Of a stretch of 64,000 bases of DNA, positions 24,860-32,988 are shown piece after piece (positions within the stretch are counted from its first letter, which is position 1; each line of letters starts with the position of its first letter). Below the pieces are notes generated by a model. That model saw only the letters and a list, made by a program, of their open reading frames with translations. It made no database searches and was not told the DNA's origin. Position numbers and translations under genes: made by a program. The DNA is taken from positions 149,439-213,438 of the forward strand of contig NZ_JAJUXG010000019.1 in assembly GCF_021390535.1 (NCBI RefSeq), in the 5' to 3' direction. Source of the DNA: Dyadobacter sp. CY312 (GTDB lineage Bacteria > Bacteroidota > Bacteroidia > Cytophagales > Spirosomataceae).

Positions 24860-25813
24860 ATGCAGCAACAAGAACAGAAAAACAAGCAAAGCATAGCCTG
24901 GGCAATGGTAGTTGTCCTTGGGCTCGCAACGGCCATGTTCGGCTACCTGTTTACCACTCAGAAGAGTGAACTGACACAACAGGAAAGTTTAGTGGTAGAA
25001 AAGGCCAGAGAACTGGCACTTACAAAAACAAGGTTGGATTCTATCTCAACAGTTTTGGACGCGAAAATTGCTGAAATAGAGAAACTGGGAGGAGACATTT
25101 CGGAGCTTACCAAAGTGAAAGAGCAACTTGAAAAAGACAAGCTTGCGTTCAGCAGAAGCAAAAAAGTTGAGACAGGTAAGTATCTTGCCAAAATCAAGGA
25201 ATACGAGAAGTTCCTGACTGAAAAGGATGAAGTAATCGCCCAGTTAAGATTAGAAAACGAACATCTGGTAGCATCTAACGATTCACTTAGCACACATGTA
25301 GGTTCATTAACGAGTGAAAGAGAAAGACTTGTTCAGCGTCAGGCAGAACTATCTGACTCCGTGGTTACTTTCACTGCTGCGAATAAGGAACTTTCAGAAA
25401 AAGTGAGCCAGGCTGCTGCACTTAAAGCTGCTAACCTGAAAGTACTTACTGTTAATTCAAGAGGTAAGGTAAAAGACAAAGAAGAGTACAAAGCGAAACG
25501 CGTTGATAAACTAAAATTGACTTTCAATCTGCCAGAAAATGCTTTGACAGCTCAAGAGCCAAAAGATATTTATGTCCGCGTTCTTGATCCTTCGGGAGCT
25601 GTGGTAGCAGACGATGCAACAGGTTCAGGAGAGTTTGAGATCAATGGTGCTCCTTCGAAATTCACATCACGTGAGTCAATTGCTTACCAGAACAACAATC
25701 AAAAGGTTGAAATGCTTTATGACAATGCATCTCAATTCCGTCCTGGTAAATACAACGTGGAACTTTACGCGGAAGGATATAAAATTGGTAATACCAACTT
25801 TACTATCAAATAA
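24860..25813 (+). CDS. Membrane-anchored coiled-coil protein with C-terminal beta domain
   Basis: 317 residues. One membrane helix at about residues 12-32 is followed by a long coiled coil (about 35-190, rich in KLExxI heptads) and a globular C-terminal domain (about 205-317, LKLTFNLPENALTAQEPKDI, RPGKYNVELYAEGYKIGN) with an Ig- or beta-sandwich-like pattern. No catalytic motif. The topology (short cytosolic end, periplasmic coiled coil and beta domain) suits a scaffold spanning the periplasm. Function unknown. Confidence 0.8.
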   Translation: MQQQEQKNKQSIAWAMVVVLGLATAMFGYLFTTQKSELTQQESLVVEKARELALTKTRLDSISTVLDAKIAEIEKLGGDISELTKVKEQLEKDKLAFSRSKKVETGKYLAKIKEYEKFLTEKDEVIAQLRLENEHLVASNDSLSTHVGSLTSERERLVQRQAELSDSVVTFTAANKELSEKVSQAAALKAANLKVLTVNSRGKVKDKEEYKAKRVDKLKLTFNLPENALTAQEPKDIYVRVLDPSGAVVADDATGSGEFEINGAPSKFTSRESIAYQNNNQKVEMLYDNASQFRPGKYNVELYAEGYKIGNTNFTIK

Positions 25814-25838
25814 CTAATACCACACGATACACCACAAT

Positions 25839-25875
25839 AAGACGGCCGGATTATTCCGGCCGTCTTTCTTTTTTA
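25839..25875. terminator. Bidirectional terminator between convergent genes
   Basis: A perfect 11-bp GC-rich stem (AAGACGGCCGG 25839-25849 with 25856-25866) has a T-rich run on the right. It lies between the coiled-coil gene and the 3' end of PPK2 on the other strand and touches the PPK2 stop codon. Confidence 0.85.
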
Positions 25876-26763
25876 TTTCGTATTCTGTTCCTTAATCACA
25901 TCAATGAAATGATGAAGCTCGGAAGCACGTTCGGGGCTGGAATCGGGGTAGCTCATGTCCATCTTTTTCAATTCTTCCACGATAATTTTCCCGACGGTTA
26001 ACCTGAGATTCTTCTTATCGTCAGCTGGTACAACAAACCATGGAGCCTTTTTCGAAGCAGTTTCGTTGATACAATCTTCATAGGCTTTCATATACTCATC
26101 CCACTGCTCCCGCACTTTGACATCCTGTTCTTCGAATTTCCAGTTTTTAGAAGGGTCTTCTATCCGTTCAATCAGCCTTTCGGCCTGCTCTTCTTTGGAT
26201 ACATTAAGGAAGAATTTTACTACCCTTATACCATTACGATGAAGGTATTTTTCCAGGTTCTTGATGTCCGAATAACGATGTTTAAAAACCTTATCTAAAT
26301 CAGAAGTCAGTTCCAGCGGAAGACGCTGCGAGTTCAATAATATGGATGGATCCACTTTCACTACCAACACTTCTTCATAGTAGCTGCGGTTAAATATAGT
26401 GATTGTGCCACGTTGTGGGAGTACAGCATTGGTTCTCCATAGAAAGTCATGACCCAGTTCGGTATCTGACGGTCTTTTAAATGAATGAATTTTTACGCCA
26501 ACGGGATTGACCCCGGAAAGAACATGTTTGATGGTGCCATCTTTTCCGGCAGCATCCATGGCTTGGAATATCACCAGCAGACCGTATCGGTTGTGTGCAT
26601 ACATCATACTCTGTAATTCATCCATTTCCCGTGCAGATTCTGCCAGCATGGATTCGTACTCCTGCTTGTTGTCGTAAATATCCTTCAAGCGCGTTTTGGC
26701 TTTCGTAATATCAAACTTTTGCGTTCCGTCAACGCGATACTGATCTGAATTGAAACTGGACAT
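25873..26763 (-). CDS. Polyphosphate:nucleotide phosphotransferase, PPK2 family
   Basis: Uses polyphosphate to phosphorylate nucleotides. 296 residues. The Walker A-like loop AMDAAGKDG (residues about 68-76) and the second motif IFNRSYYEEVL (123-133) define PPK2; the lid region follows around 160-215. The length and one-domain layout fit PPK2 class III-like enzymes, known from Cytophaga relatives to act on AMP and ADP, but the class is an inference. It lies 27 bases downstream of rdgB on the same strand. Confidence 0.92.
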   Translation of the reverse strand: MSSFNSDQYRVDGTQKFDITKAKTRLKDIYDNKQEYESMLAESAREMDELQSMMYAHNRYGLLVIFQAMDAAGKDGTIKHVLSGVNPVGVKIHSFKRPSDTELGHDFLWRTNAVLPQRGTITIFNRSYYEEVLVVKVDPSILLNSQRLPLELTSDLDKVFKHRYSDIKNLEKYLHRNGIRVVKFFLNVSKEEQAERLIERIEDPSKNWKFEEQDVKVREQWDEYMKAYEDCINETASKKAPWFVVPADDKKNLRLTVGKIIVEELKKMDMSYPDSSPERASELHHFIDVIKEQNTK

Positions 26764-26790
26764 ATACAGGAAATTGATGGTTTAATTGAA

Positions 26791-27366
26791 TTACAGTTCC
26801 TTTAAAAATTTGTTGAGCTTTTCGAAAGCGCGAGCTCTGTGACTTAGTTTGCCTTTCTCAACCATTGTCATTTCGGCAAACGTACGTTCGTACCCACTGG
26901 GTAAAAATATTGGATCGTAGCCGAAGCCCTGGTCTCCTTTTTTTTCGGCAATAATCTCTCCTTCAACAATTCCTTCAAATTGATTGTAGTTACCGTCAAG
27001 AACAAGGGTAATAACAGTTTTAAACTTCGCTTTACGATTATCTGAGGTAACCAGCTTAGTGAGTAAAAGATCCATGTTGTCGTCTGCGTTTCTCTGGGGA
27101 CCCGCATATCTGGCAGAGAGCACGCCCGGCTCCCCATTGAGTGATTCCACTTCCAGTCCCGTGTCGTCGGAAAAGCAATTGATACCGTACTTCTCCCAAA
27201 TGTACTCAGCTTTCTGAGCAGAGTTTTCTGCGATGGTACTTCTTGTCTCAGGAATGTCATCGGTGCAGCCTATTTCGGCAAGTGTAACAAGCGAAAACGT
27301 GTCACCAAGCATCGTTTGAACTTCCTGAAGTTTGTGAATATTATTCGTAGCAAAGCAAAGTTTCAT
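26791..27366 (-). CDS. rdgB: RdgB/HAM1-type XTP/dITP pyrophosphatase
   Basis: Hydrolyses non-canonical purine nucleoside triphosphates (XTP, ITP, dITP), cleaning the nucleotide pool. 191 residues. Start MKLCFATNNIHKLQEV contains the family's T/SxNxxK motif; DDTGLEV (residues about 67-73), GVLSARYAG, and the C-terminal SHRARAFEKL are diagnostic. Upstream of PPK2 in a probable two-gene unit, both acting on nucleotides. Confidence 0.95.
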   Translation of the reverse strand: MKLCFATNNIHKLQEVQTMLGDTFSLVTLAEIGCTDDIPETRSTIAENSAQKAEYIWEKYGINCFSDDTGLEVESLNGEPGVLSARYAGPQRNADDNMDLLLTKLVTSDNRKAKFKTVITLVLDGNYNQFEGIVEGEIIAEKKGDQGFGYDPIFLPSGYERTFAEMTMVEKGKLSHRARAFEKLNKFLKEL

Positions 27367-27397
27367 AGCCTTGTGATTTTAATAAAGATGCATATTA

Positions 27398-27431
27398 ATA
27401 AAAAACGGCTACTCTTGCGAAGCAGCCGTTT
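27398..27431 (-). terminator. Intrinsic terminator after the FKBP gene (minus strand)
   Basis: Read on the minus strand, AACGGCT (27424-27430) pairs with AGCCGTT (27404-27410), with further inner pairing, and a T-run follows (A-run 27398-27404 on the plus strand). Confidence 0.8.
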
Positions 27432-27453
27432 AGATTTCAGATCGTTGTGTCCA

Positions 27454-28353
27454 TTATCTGGTTGGAGGAGCACCTGCACCAGCAGGCTGTGCTTGTCCTT
27501 TTACAACATCCAGCAATTCCATATCAAATTTCAATACTGAGTTTCCAGGGATAGGACCATTTGTTTCGGGCCCGTAAGCCATTCCCGAAGGAATAATAAG
27601 AACACCTTTAGATCCTTTTTTCATCAATGTAAGTCCTTCTTCCCATCCCGGAATTACCATGCCTGCACCAATTGTTAATTGAAGAGGTTCTTTGCCTTTT
27701 GAGCTATCGAATTCTTTTCCATCAAGCAACTTTCCTGTGTAGTGGGCTTTAATGTTGTCACCAGGCGCAGGATTTGGCCCTGTTCCTTCAACTTCAGGAA
27801 TGTAATACAAGCCAGATGCCGTTTTTACAGCTTTCGCTTTCAGATTATTCTTAACAAGATAGTCCTCAATAAGTTTTGCCTCAATTGCTTTTTGCTTGGT
27901 TCCTGCTTCTGATTGCTCCTTCTGGAATTCCTCAGTAGTAAGAATGCTGACAACCTTAACAGTAAAGCTCAATTCCGATCCTTTTTTGATCATAGGAGGC
28001 ATTGGCTGCATAATTTTGGCATAAAGTGTATCGGCGCTGATTGTAATTTTAGCACTGTCACCCGTTGCAAGTAAAGCAAGGCCCTCTTCAAAACTTCCTT
28101 TATACTGAGGCGCCTGCAAAACCATTTTCTGTGGGGTTCCTTCTTTATAAGTATCGCGAAGTGTTGAATCACTGCCATTTTTCAATACAAAATGGAAAGT
28201 CATGATATCACCAAGCTTTGCTTTTCTTGCTTTGTCGTCGTGTTCGAAGATCTGGTATTTCAGGCCATTTTCTGTAACCTGAGTACGGTATTGGTTGCAA
28301 GCGGCTGCGAGAATAGTTATGCCTACCGCATAACCGATTGTTTTAAGATTCAT
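27454..28353 (-). CDS. Lipoprotein with two FKBP-type peptidyl-prolyl isomerase domains
   Basis: 299 residues. SPII signal with lipobox AAAC (C19). An N-terminal FKBP-like domain (about 45-137, less conserved) is joined by a charged linker to a canonical FKBP domain (about 195-285: AHYTGKLLDGKEFDSS, VIPGWEEGLTLMKKGSK, YGPETNGPIPGNSVLKFDMELL). It assists folding of exported proteins. GldI of gliding bacteroidetes is also an FKBP lipoprotein, but that protein is shorter with one domain, so I do not assign it. It lies 53 bases after the DHH gene. Confidence 0.9.
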   Translation of the reverse strand: MNLKTIGYAVGITILAAACNQYRTQVTENGLKYQIFEHDDKARKAKLGDIMTFHFVLKNGSDSTLRDTYKEGTPQKMVLQAPQYKGSFEEGLALLATGDSAKITISADTLYAKIMQPMPPMIKKGSELSFTVKVVSILTTEEFQKEQSEAGTKQKAIEAKLIEDYLVKNNLKAKAVKTASGLYYIPEVEGTGPNPAPGDNIKAHYTGKLLDGKEFDSSKGKEPLQLTIGAGMVIPGWEEGLTLMKKGSKGVLIIPSGMAYGPETNGPIPGNSVLKFDMELLDVVKGQAQPAGAGAPPTR

Positions 28354-28406
28354 TGGATAATTGTAAATTAAAAAAATATAAAGTTGAATATTATGAAATT
28401 CTATCG

Positions 28407-29441
28407 TTAGTCAACGCTTAAAAGTGCTTCCCGGTATGATGGCAATACGGATAAAAATCGATCTACTGTTTCTTTTATAGACTGTTCAGATCTTCCTCCT
28501 GACGCATTCTTGTGCCCACCGCCGCTGAAATGGCTGCTCGCAAGATCACGCACAGAAAATCCACCCACCGATCGGAAAGAAATCTTTATTTCGCCTTTTC
28601 TTTCTATAAAAAGTGCCGACATCACCACATTCTCTACTTGTAAGCCATAGTTTACAATGCCTTCAGTTTCACCCGGACTCGAGTTATACCTGATCAGTTC
28701 CGCTTCGGTAAGCACCATATAGGCGGTACGAAATTCCGGTATTACAATCAGTTTCTGAGAAAGTACGTATCCTAAAAACTGTAATCTGGAAAGAGGGGCA
28801 TTGTCGTAGATTAGCCTGTGCACCCTGCTTGCGTCAAATCCTGTTAGCATCAGGTCGGCTACTGCCAGGTGTACCTCCGGTGTCACATTTGCATGGCGAA
28901 AAGATCCGGTATCGGTCATGATGCCCGCATACAAACATTCAGCCATGGATTTGTTTATTACATCTGTAACAGCAGCACCCGGCTCCATTTCTCTTATTAA
29001 GGAATATACAAGCTGAGCCGTAGCGGCAGCATATGTATCCCAGATCATCCACTTTGCAAAATGCTCAGGTTCCAGATGGTGATCTATCATCATTTTATCT
29101 GCCTTGGCATCCTGCACTACTTTTCCCAGATCTTTGAGACGAGATAGTACCGAAAAATCAAGACAGCAAATGAGGGAAGCCTCTTCAATTTTTGTTTTAC
29201 AAATTCGCTGATCACCAGCTCTTTCGTAAATTAAAACCTGCTCAATACCAGGAAGCCAGGCAAGGTTGGCTGTATAGTCGGTAGGGCTGATAACCGTTAC
29301 CGCATGACCTTTTTGTATCAAATAGCTCGCCCATCCCAGCGAAGAGCCCAGCGCGTCAGCGTCAGGATCTCTATGCATCGTGATGACGATATTTTGAGGA
29401 GTGGAAAAAAAAGTAATTAACTCTTCAACAGTTTGATTCAC
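28407..29441 (-). CDS. DHH/DHHA1 phosphoesterase, NrnA-like nanoRNase
   Basis: 344 residues. The N-terminal DHH domain has HRDPDADALGS (23-33), CLDFS (D95), IDHHLEP (D120, H121, H122) and GIMTDTGSF, the four metal-binding motifs. The C-terminal DHHA1 domain has SGGGHKNASGG near residue 310. NrnA enzymes degrade 2- to 5-nucleotide RNAs and dephosphorylate pAp in bacteria without Orn. First gene of a two-gene operon with the FKBP lipoprotein, divergent from ndk. Confidence 0.92.
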   Translation of the reverse strand: MNQTVEELITFFSTPQNIVITMHRDPDADALGSSLGWASYLIQKGHAVTVISPTDYTANLAWLPGIEQVLIYERAGDQRICKTKIEEASLICCLDFSVLSRLKDLGKVVQDAKADKMMIDHHLEPEHFAKWMIWDTYAAATAQLVYSLIREMEPGAAVTDVINKSMAECLYAGIMTDTGSFRHANVTPEVHLAVADLMLTGFDASRVHRLIYDNAPLSRLQFLGYVLSQKLIVIPEFRTAYMVLTEAELIRYNSSPGETEGIVNYGLQVENVVMSALFIERKGEIKISFRSVGGFSVRDLASSHFSGGGHKNASGGRSEQSIKETVDRFLSVLPSYREALLSVD

Positions 29442-29487
29442 AGTTCTTTGGTTCGGAAGAAGGCTTCTTAGACGTTAGATTAAGGCA

Positions 29488-29519
29488 CAAAATTAACAAA
29501 ACTGTTGGGATTTGTTCAA
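29488..29519 (-). promoter_or_regulatory. Promoter for the DHH-FKBP operon (minus strand)
   Basis: On the minus strand TAATTTTG (29495-29488) matches TAnnTTTG exactly, with TTG (29519-29517) 21 bases upstream. The leader to the start codon is about 40 bases. Confidence 0.75.
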
Positions 29520-29583
29520 TCTTGATTACTAAAGGCTTAATCTCTTTATGCCTTTTTCTGACATACATGGTTGTAGTCAGTAA

Positions 29584-29617
29584 TTGTCGAGGTTATAATT
29601 GAAAAATAGTAAGTTTG
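29584..29617 (+). promoter_or_regulatory. Promoter for ndk
   Basis: TAAGTTTG at 29610-29617 is an exact -7 match; TTG at 29584-29586 stands 23 bases upstream, a little far. The start site would be near 29622, about 20 bases before the ndk ATG. Confidence 0.6.
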
Positions 29618-29641
29618 TGAGAAATAAAATTTAGAGAGCAT

Positions 29642-30061
29642 ATGTCAACGAATAAAACATTCACAATGATTAAGCCTGACGCCGTTGCAGACGGGAATTC
29701 AGGTGCTATAATTAAAATGATCGAGGAAGCAGGTTTCCGTATCGTAGCATTGAAGAAAACACAACTGACTCCTGAGCGTGCAGGACAGTTTTATGCGGTA
29801 CATGCAGAGCGTCCTTTCTACAACGATTTATGTAAATACATGTCGTCGGGACCTATCATTCCTATTATTTTGGAAAAGGAGAATGCTGTTGCAGATTTCC
29901 GTACCCTTATAGGCGCTACCAACCCTGCCAATGCAGATGAAGGTACAATCCGCAAATTGTTTGCAAAATCGATTGAAGCTAATGCAATACACGGTTCGGA
30001 TTCCGATGAAAATGCACAAATTGAAGGCAGTTTCTTCTTTGGAAATGTAGAGCAATTCTGA
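29642..30061 (+). CDS. ndk: Nucleoside diphosphate kinase
   Basis: Transfers the gamma-phosphate of ATP to nucleoside diphosphates through a phosphohistidine. 139 residues; the catalytic H117 lies in NAIHGSDS, and KPDAV (residues 11-15) and the Kpn-loop region are present. Monocistronic with its own promoter and a strong terminator. With PPK2, RdgB and NrnA it makes a neighbourhood of nucleotide metabolism. Confidence 0.98.
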   Translation: MSTNKTFTMIKPDAVADGNSGAIIKMIEEAGFRIVALKKTQLTPERAGQFYAVHAERPFYNDLCKYMSSGPIIPIILEKENAVADFRTLIGATNPANADEGTIRKLFAKSIEANAIHGSDSDENAQIEGSFFFGNVEQF

Positions 30062-30070
30062 TATACGAGC

Positions 30071-30124
30071 TTATAAAACAAGAATAGCCGTTCGGTGGAC
30101 CGAACGGCTATTCTTGTTTTATAA
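30071..30124. terminator. Very long bidirectional terminator between ndk and FAS1 gene
   Basis: A perfect 26-bp inverted repeat (30071-30096 with 30099-30124) around GG, with T-runs at both outer ends on the relevant strands. It is the longest perfect stem in the window and lies between convergent genes. Confidence 0.9.
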
Positions 30125-30129
30125 AATAC

Positions 30130-30645
30130 TTATTTCTTTATGATGAGTAACTGATCTACCACCTGAATTATACCTCCGTCGGTATTTACATTTTTCTGAA
30201 CAATAACCGCATTGTTGTTAATTGTTACAGTTGTAGTGTCTAGTCCTTTCTGAATGGTCAACTCTTGTCCATTAAGCATCGTGTATTTTCCTTCCTTAAG
30301 ATCAGCAGCTGTTTTTCTCTTCGCCAGAGTGTGATATTTGAGAAAAGAATTGACCGAATCCTTAGACCAACCCAACACTTGGGTTGACGACAGACCTGCT
30401 CGTAGGAATGCGGTGTTATTTGGAGCAAAAAAAGTAAAATTTTCAGTCCGAAATGCATCAGTTCCTTTTATCCCTGTAATAATTTCATTTAGCGTACTGA
30501 ACTGCTCATTTTCTGATATTACATCAGTAACCGTTTTTGGCTTCACAAGGTCCTTATCATTTTCCTGGCAGGAAAGAAGGGCTCCCGAAAACAATAGAGC
30601 AAATAAAAATGCCTTGTACCGGCCTGTGAAATAGGTTTCTTTCAT
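30130..30645 (-). CDS. FAS1 (fasciclin) domain lipoprotein
   Basis: 171 residues. SPII signal with lipobox LLSC (C26) followed by one FAS1 domain (about 38-170): TLNEIITGIKGTDAF, the FTFFAPNNTAFLRAG H1-like box and the C-terminal IIQVVDQLLII H2 box. FAS1 domains mediate adhesion or ligand binding at the cell surface. No partner gene is nearby; monocistronic. Confidence 0.88.
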   Translation of the reverse strand: MKETYFTGRYKAFLFALLFSGALLSCQENDKDLVKPKTVTDVISENEQFSTLNEIITGIKGTDAFRTENFTFFAPNNTAFLRAGLSSTQVLGWSKDSVNSFLKYHTLAKRKTAADLKEGKYTMLNGQELTIQKGLDTTTVTINNNAVIVQKNVNTDGGIIQVVDQLLIIKK

Positions 30646-30659
30646 AACTTACGCATTGT

Positions 30660-30667
30660 TAATTTTC
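30660..30667 (+). promoter_or_regulatory. Possible -7 element for the DUF1080 gene
   Basis: TAATTTTC differs from TAnnTTTG in the last base only. A start near 30672 leaves about 60 bases before the chosen ATG at 30735. No clear -33 TTG. Confidence 0.35.
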
Positions 30668-30734
30668 GTAAAACTAATGTAAAATGAAGTTTTATGAATT
30701 GAAAAGCCAATATTTTTTTAATCCTAATCCCTTA

Positions 30735-31376
30735 ATGACAATGATGAAACTTAAACGTGTGATGGCTGTTTGTATTGCAGTCCTGTTTATCAATTCAGCC
30801 TTTTTGGTGCTGAACGAACGTCAAAAAGTACAAAAAGCAAAACCAGTTAAACTATTTAATGGGAAAGATTTGACTGGTTGGAAGATTAACGGAACCGAAA
30901 AATGGTACGTGGAAAAAGGAGAGCTGATCTGCGAAAGTGGTCCGGATAAGGCGTACGGATACCTGACAACCAATAAATTTTACAAAAATTTCGATTTGTC
31001 TCTGAAATTCAAACAGGATGCCAATGGGAATAGCGGCGTATTCTTTCGATCAACTGTGGACGGGACCAAAGTGGCGGGTTGGCAGGTAGAGGTTGCGCCG
31101 CCGAATCATGATACGGGTGGTGTATATGAATCCTATGGCAGAGGCTGGCTGGTACAAATCCCGGATGAAAAGGAAGGTTTTCTGAAAATGGGAGAATGGA
31201 ACACCTTGCGTATTCGTGTGATGGGGGATAAGGTGCAAACGTGGCTGAATGGCAATGCGATGGTCGATTTTTCTGATGCAAAAATCGGTGCTGCTGATGG
31301 CTCATTAGCGCTTCAGATTCATGACGGAGGAGGGATAAAAGTCCGTTGGAAAGATATTTTGGTAGAGGAACTGTAA
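30735..31376 (+). CDS. Exported DUF1080 (3-keto-disaccharide hydrolase type) domain protein
   Basis: 213 residues with a hydrophobic N-terminal segment (VMAVCIAVLFINSAFLVLN). The DUF1080 lectin-like jelly roll spans about 38-213: LFNGKDLTGWK, FKQDANGNSGVFFRS, YESYGRGWLV, GEWNTLRIRVMGDKVQTWLNG. Members act on or bind carbohydrates; some hydrolyse 3-keto-disaccharides. The ATG at 30684 is in frame but would put 17 extra residues before the signal, so 30735 is preferred. Confidence 0.85.
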   Translation: MTMMKLKRVMAVCIAVLFINSAFLVLNERQKVQKAKPVKLFNGKDLTGWKINGTEKWYVEKGELICESGPDKAYGYLTTNKFYKNFDLSLKFKQDANGNSGVFFRSTVDGTKVAGWQVEVAPPNHDTGGVYESYGRGWLVQIPDEKEGFLKMGEWNTLRIRVMGDKVQTWLNGNAMVDFSDAKIGAADGSLALQIHDGGGIKVRWKDILVEEL

Positions 31377-31470
31377 AATTCGGGTTTATACTCATTCCGT
31401 ATTTACACCGGTTCATTCGATAAAAGATTACTTTCGTCGGAAATCATTTACAGAGAAGCTTCATGCTTAA

Positions 31471-31478
31471 TAGGTTTG
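31471..31478 (+). promoter_or_regulatory. -7 element for the pentapeptide-LytS kinase operon
   Basis: TAGGTTTG is an exact TAnnTTTG match; the -33 position at a 20-base spacing reads TTA. The leader to the ATG at 31548 would be about 65 bases. Confidence 0.55.
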
Positions 31479-31547
31479 TGTGGATAATCGCAAATACTGT
31501 TGATCATGGAGCTTTTTTTAATGCCCGAACATACTTAGCATAACAAA

Positions 31548-32984
31548 ATGAAGGACAGGGACGCAACGGCTACAGCATCGAAAGGTTCTATGACTGCCTC
31601 ATCATTCGATGGCCGTGATTTCAGTAATATGGATTTGGAAAATGTTGACTTCAGTTTTTCGAGCTTGCAGCAAACCAATTTTGACGGAGCCAACCTGAAA
31701 GGTGCCAAAATGAGGTTTTGTGTACTGGATCGCACTACATTCAAAAATGCAGACTTACGTAATGCTGACCTCAGTTATAGTGCACTCACAGATGTAGATT
31801 TTAAAGAAGCGCAAGTTGAAGGGGCCAATTTTAGTTTTACCACCAGGGATAACTCTGCCGATTGGAAAGATTTTAGTCTGATCGGATTGATTCAGAGTCC
31901 TGGATGGTTGGGTACCGTGGTTGCAGTAATTCTTGGCGCAATTATGCTGTATGGACTCAATGCCATAACCTATTTTACATCTGAAATATATCACACCTCG
32001 GAGCCGGTAAGGGAAGGGCTTTACCAGTATTTGGTTTTACAGAATTTGGTGGCCGGCGTGGTTGCCGTACTACTTTCCAAATTTCTGGCGGGCTGGCTTG
32101 ATCGTTTTTCGAAAGTGCCGCTGCGCTATCTGATACTTTCCGCAATCATGTTCTTCGCAAATATCCTGGTAAGTATGGTCGTGTATTTTCAGTTTGGGAT
32201 AAAGGCTGTGATGCGGTTCGCAGAACGCTACCCTGATGAAGCTGCGAAAAACGCACCGGGATACTGGTATGCGCTAGGCCCCATCATCGTGGCAAATGTG
32301 TTCTATTTCCTTATCACACAGGGTAAACAGATATCCAGAAAAATTTCTGATCAGGAATATCAATTACTCAATCTGGAAAAACTCAAAACCAAAGCCGAAC
32401 TTGACGCTCTCCAGGCACGTATCAATCCTCATTTTTTGTACAACGCACTTAACAGTATTGCCAGTCTGGTTCATGAGAATCCGGACAAGGCTGAGGAAAT
32501 GACTTTGCTGTTGTCTAAACTGTTCAGATACACAACAGGACGAAAAACGGATGATTATTACGATTCAATAAAGAATGAACTGGAAATGGTTCAGACATAT
32601 CTTCAGGTAGAAAAAGTGCGGTTTGGCGACAGACTGAAATTTACAGTGAAGGTAGACCAGCCGGAACTCAGCGACTTGCAGGTCCCCAAATTTATCCTTC
32701 AACCTATTGTTGAAAATGCAATCAAACATGGCGTTTCTAAACTGGCTGACACGGGTACAATTGTGGTGAAAATTTATGAGAGGGCTGGCTGGCTGTACCT
32801 GTGTGTACACGACAACGGTCCTCGTTTTACAGAAGAAATGGGAACGGGCTACGGTATTCGCAGCATTCAGGAAAAACTTAAATTGCTTTATGGTGAAAAC
32901 GCCAAAGTAGAACTGTTGAATGAACCGGAAAAAATGGTTTCTATTTCTATTAAAAAGTCAGCTATAATTAAACAACATCATTAA
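31548..32984 (+). CDS. Pentapeptide-repeat/LytS-type sensor histidine kinase
   Basis: 478 residues. Residues about 18-97 form a run of pentapeptide repeats (A[DN]LxX pattern: FDGANL, FKNADLRNADLSYSAL, VDFKEAQVEGANF), predicted as a short right-handed beta-helix. Four membrane helices follow (about 119-143, 160-183, 192-216, 238-258), then a His_kinase domain with phospho-acceptor H295 (RINPHFLYN) and an ATPase domain (N390 in PIVENAIKHG, DNG 422-424, GTGYGI 432-437). The repeats lack a signal peptide and so are probably cytosolic. It lies 4 bases before its LytTR regulator. The stimulus is unknown; the sensor fusion is unusual. Confidence 0.9.
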   Translation: MKDRDATATASKGSMTASSFDGRDFSNMDLENVDFSFSSLQQTNFDGANLKGAKMRFCVLDRTTFKNADLRNADLSYSALTDVDFKEAQVEGANFSFTTRDNSADWKDFSLIGLIQSPGWLGTVVAVILGAIMLYGLNAITYFTSEIYHTSEPVREGLYQYLVLQNLVAGVVAVLLSKFLAGWLDRFSKVPLRYLILSAIMFFANILVSMVVYFQFGIKAVMRFAERYPDEAAKNAPGYWYALGPIIVANVFYFLITQGKQISRKISDQEYQLLNLEKLKTKAELDALQARINPHFLYNALNSIASLVHENPDKAEEMTLLLSKLFRYTTGRKTDDYYDSIKNELEMVQTYLQVEKVRFGDRLKFTVKVDQPELSDLQVPKFILQPIVENAIKHGVSKLADTGTIVVKIYERAGWLYLCVHDNGPRFTEEMGTGYGIRSIQEKLKLLYGENAKVELLNEPEKMVSISIKKSAIIKQHH

Positions 32985-32988
32985 AGTC

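Noticed and set aside
27454..28353. GldI gliding-motility lipoprotein
   Set aside because: GldI is a single-FKBP lipoprotein; this one has two FKBP domains and no gld neighbours, so the name is not supported.
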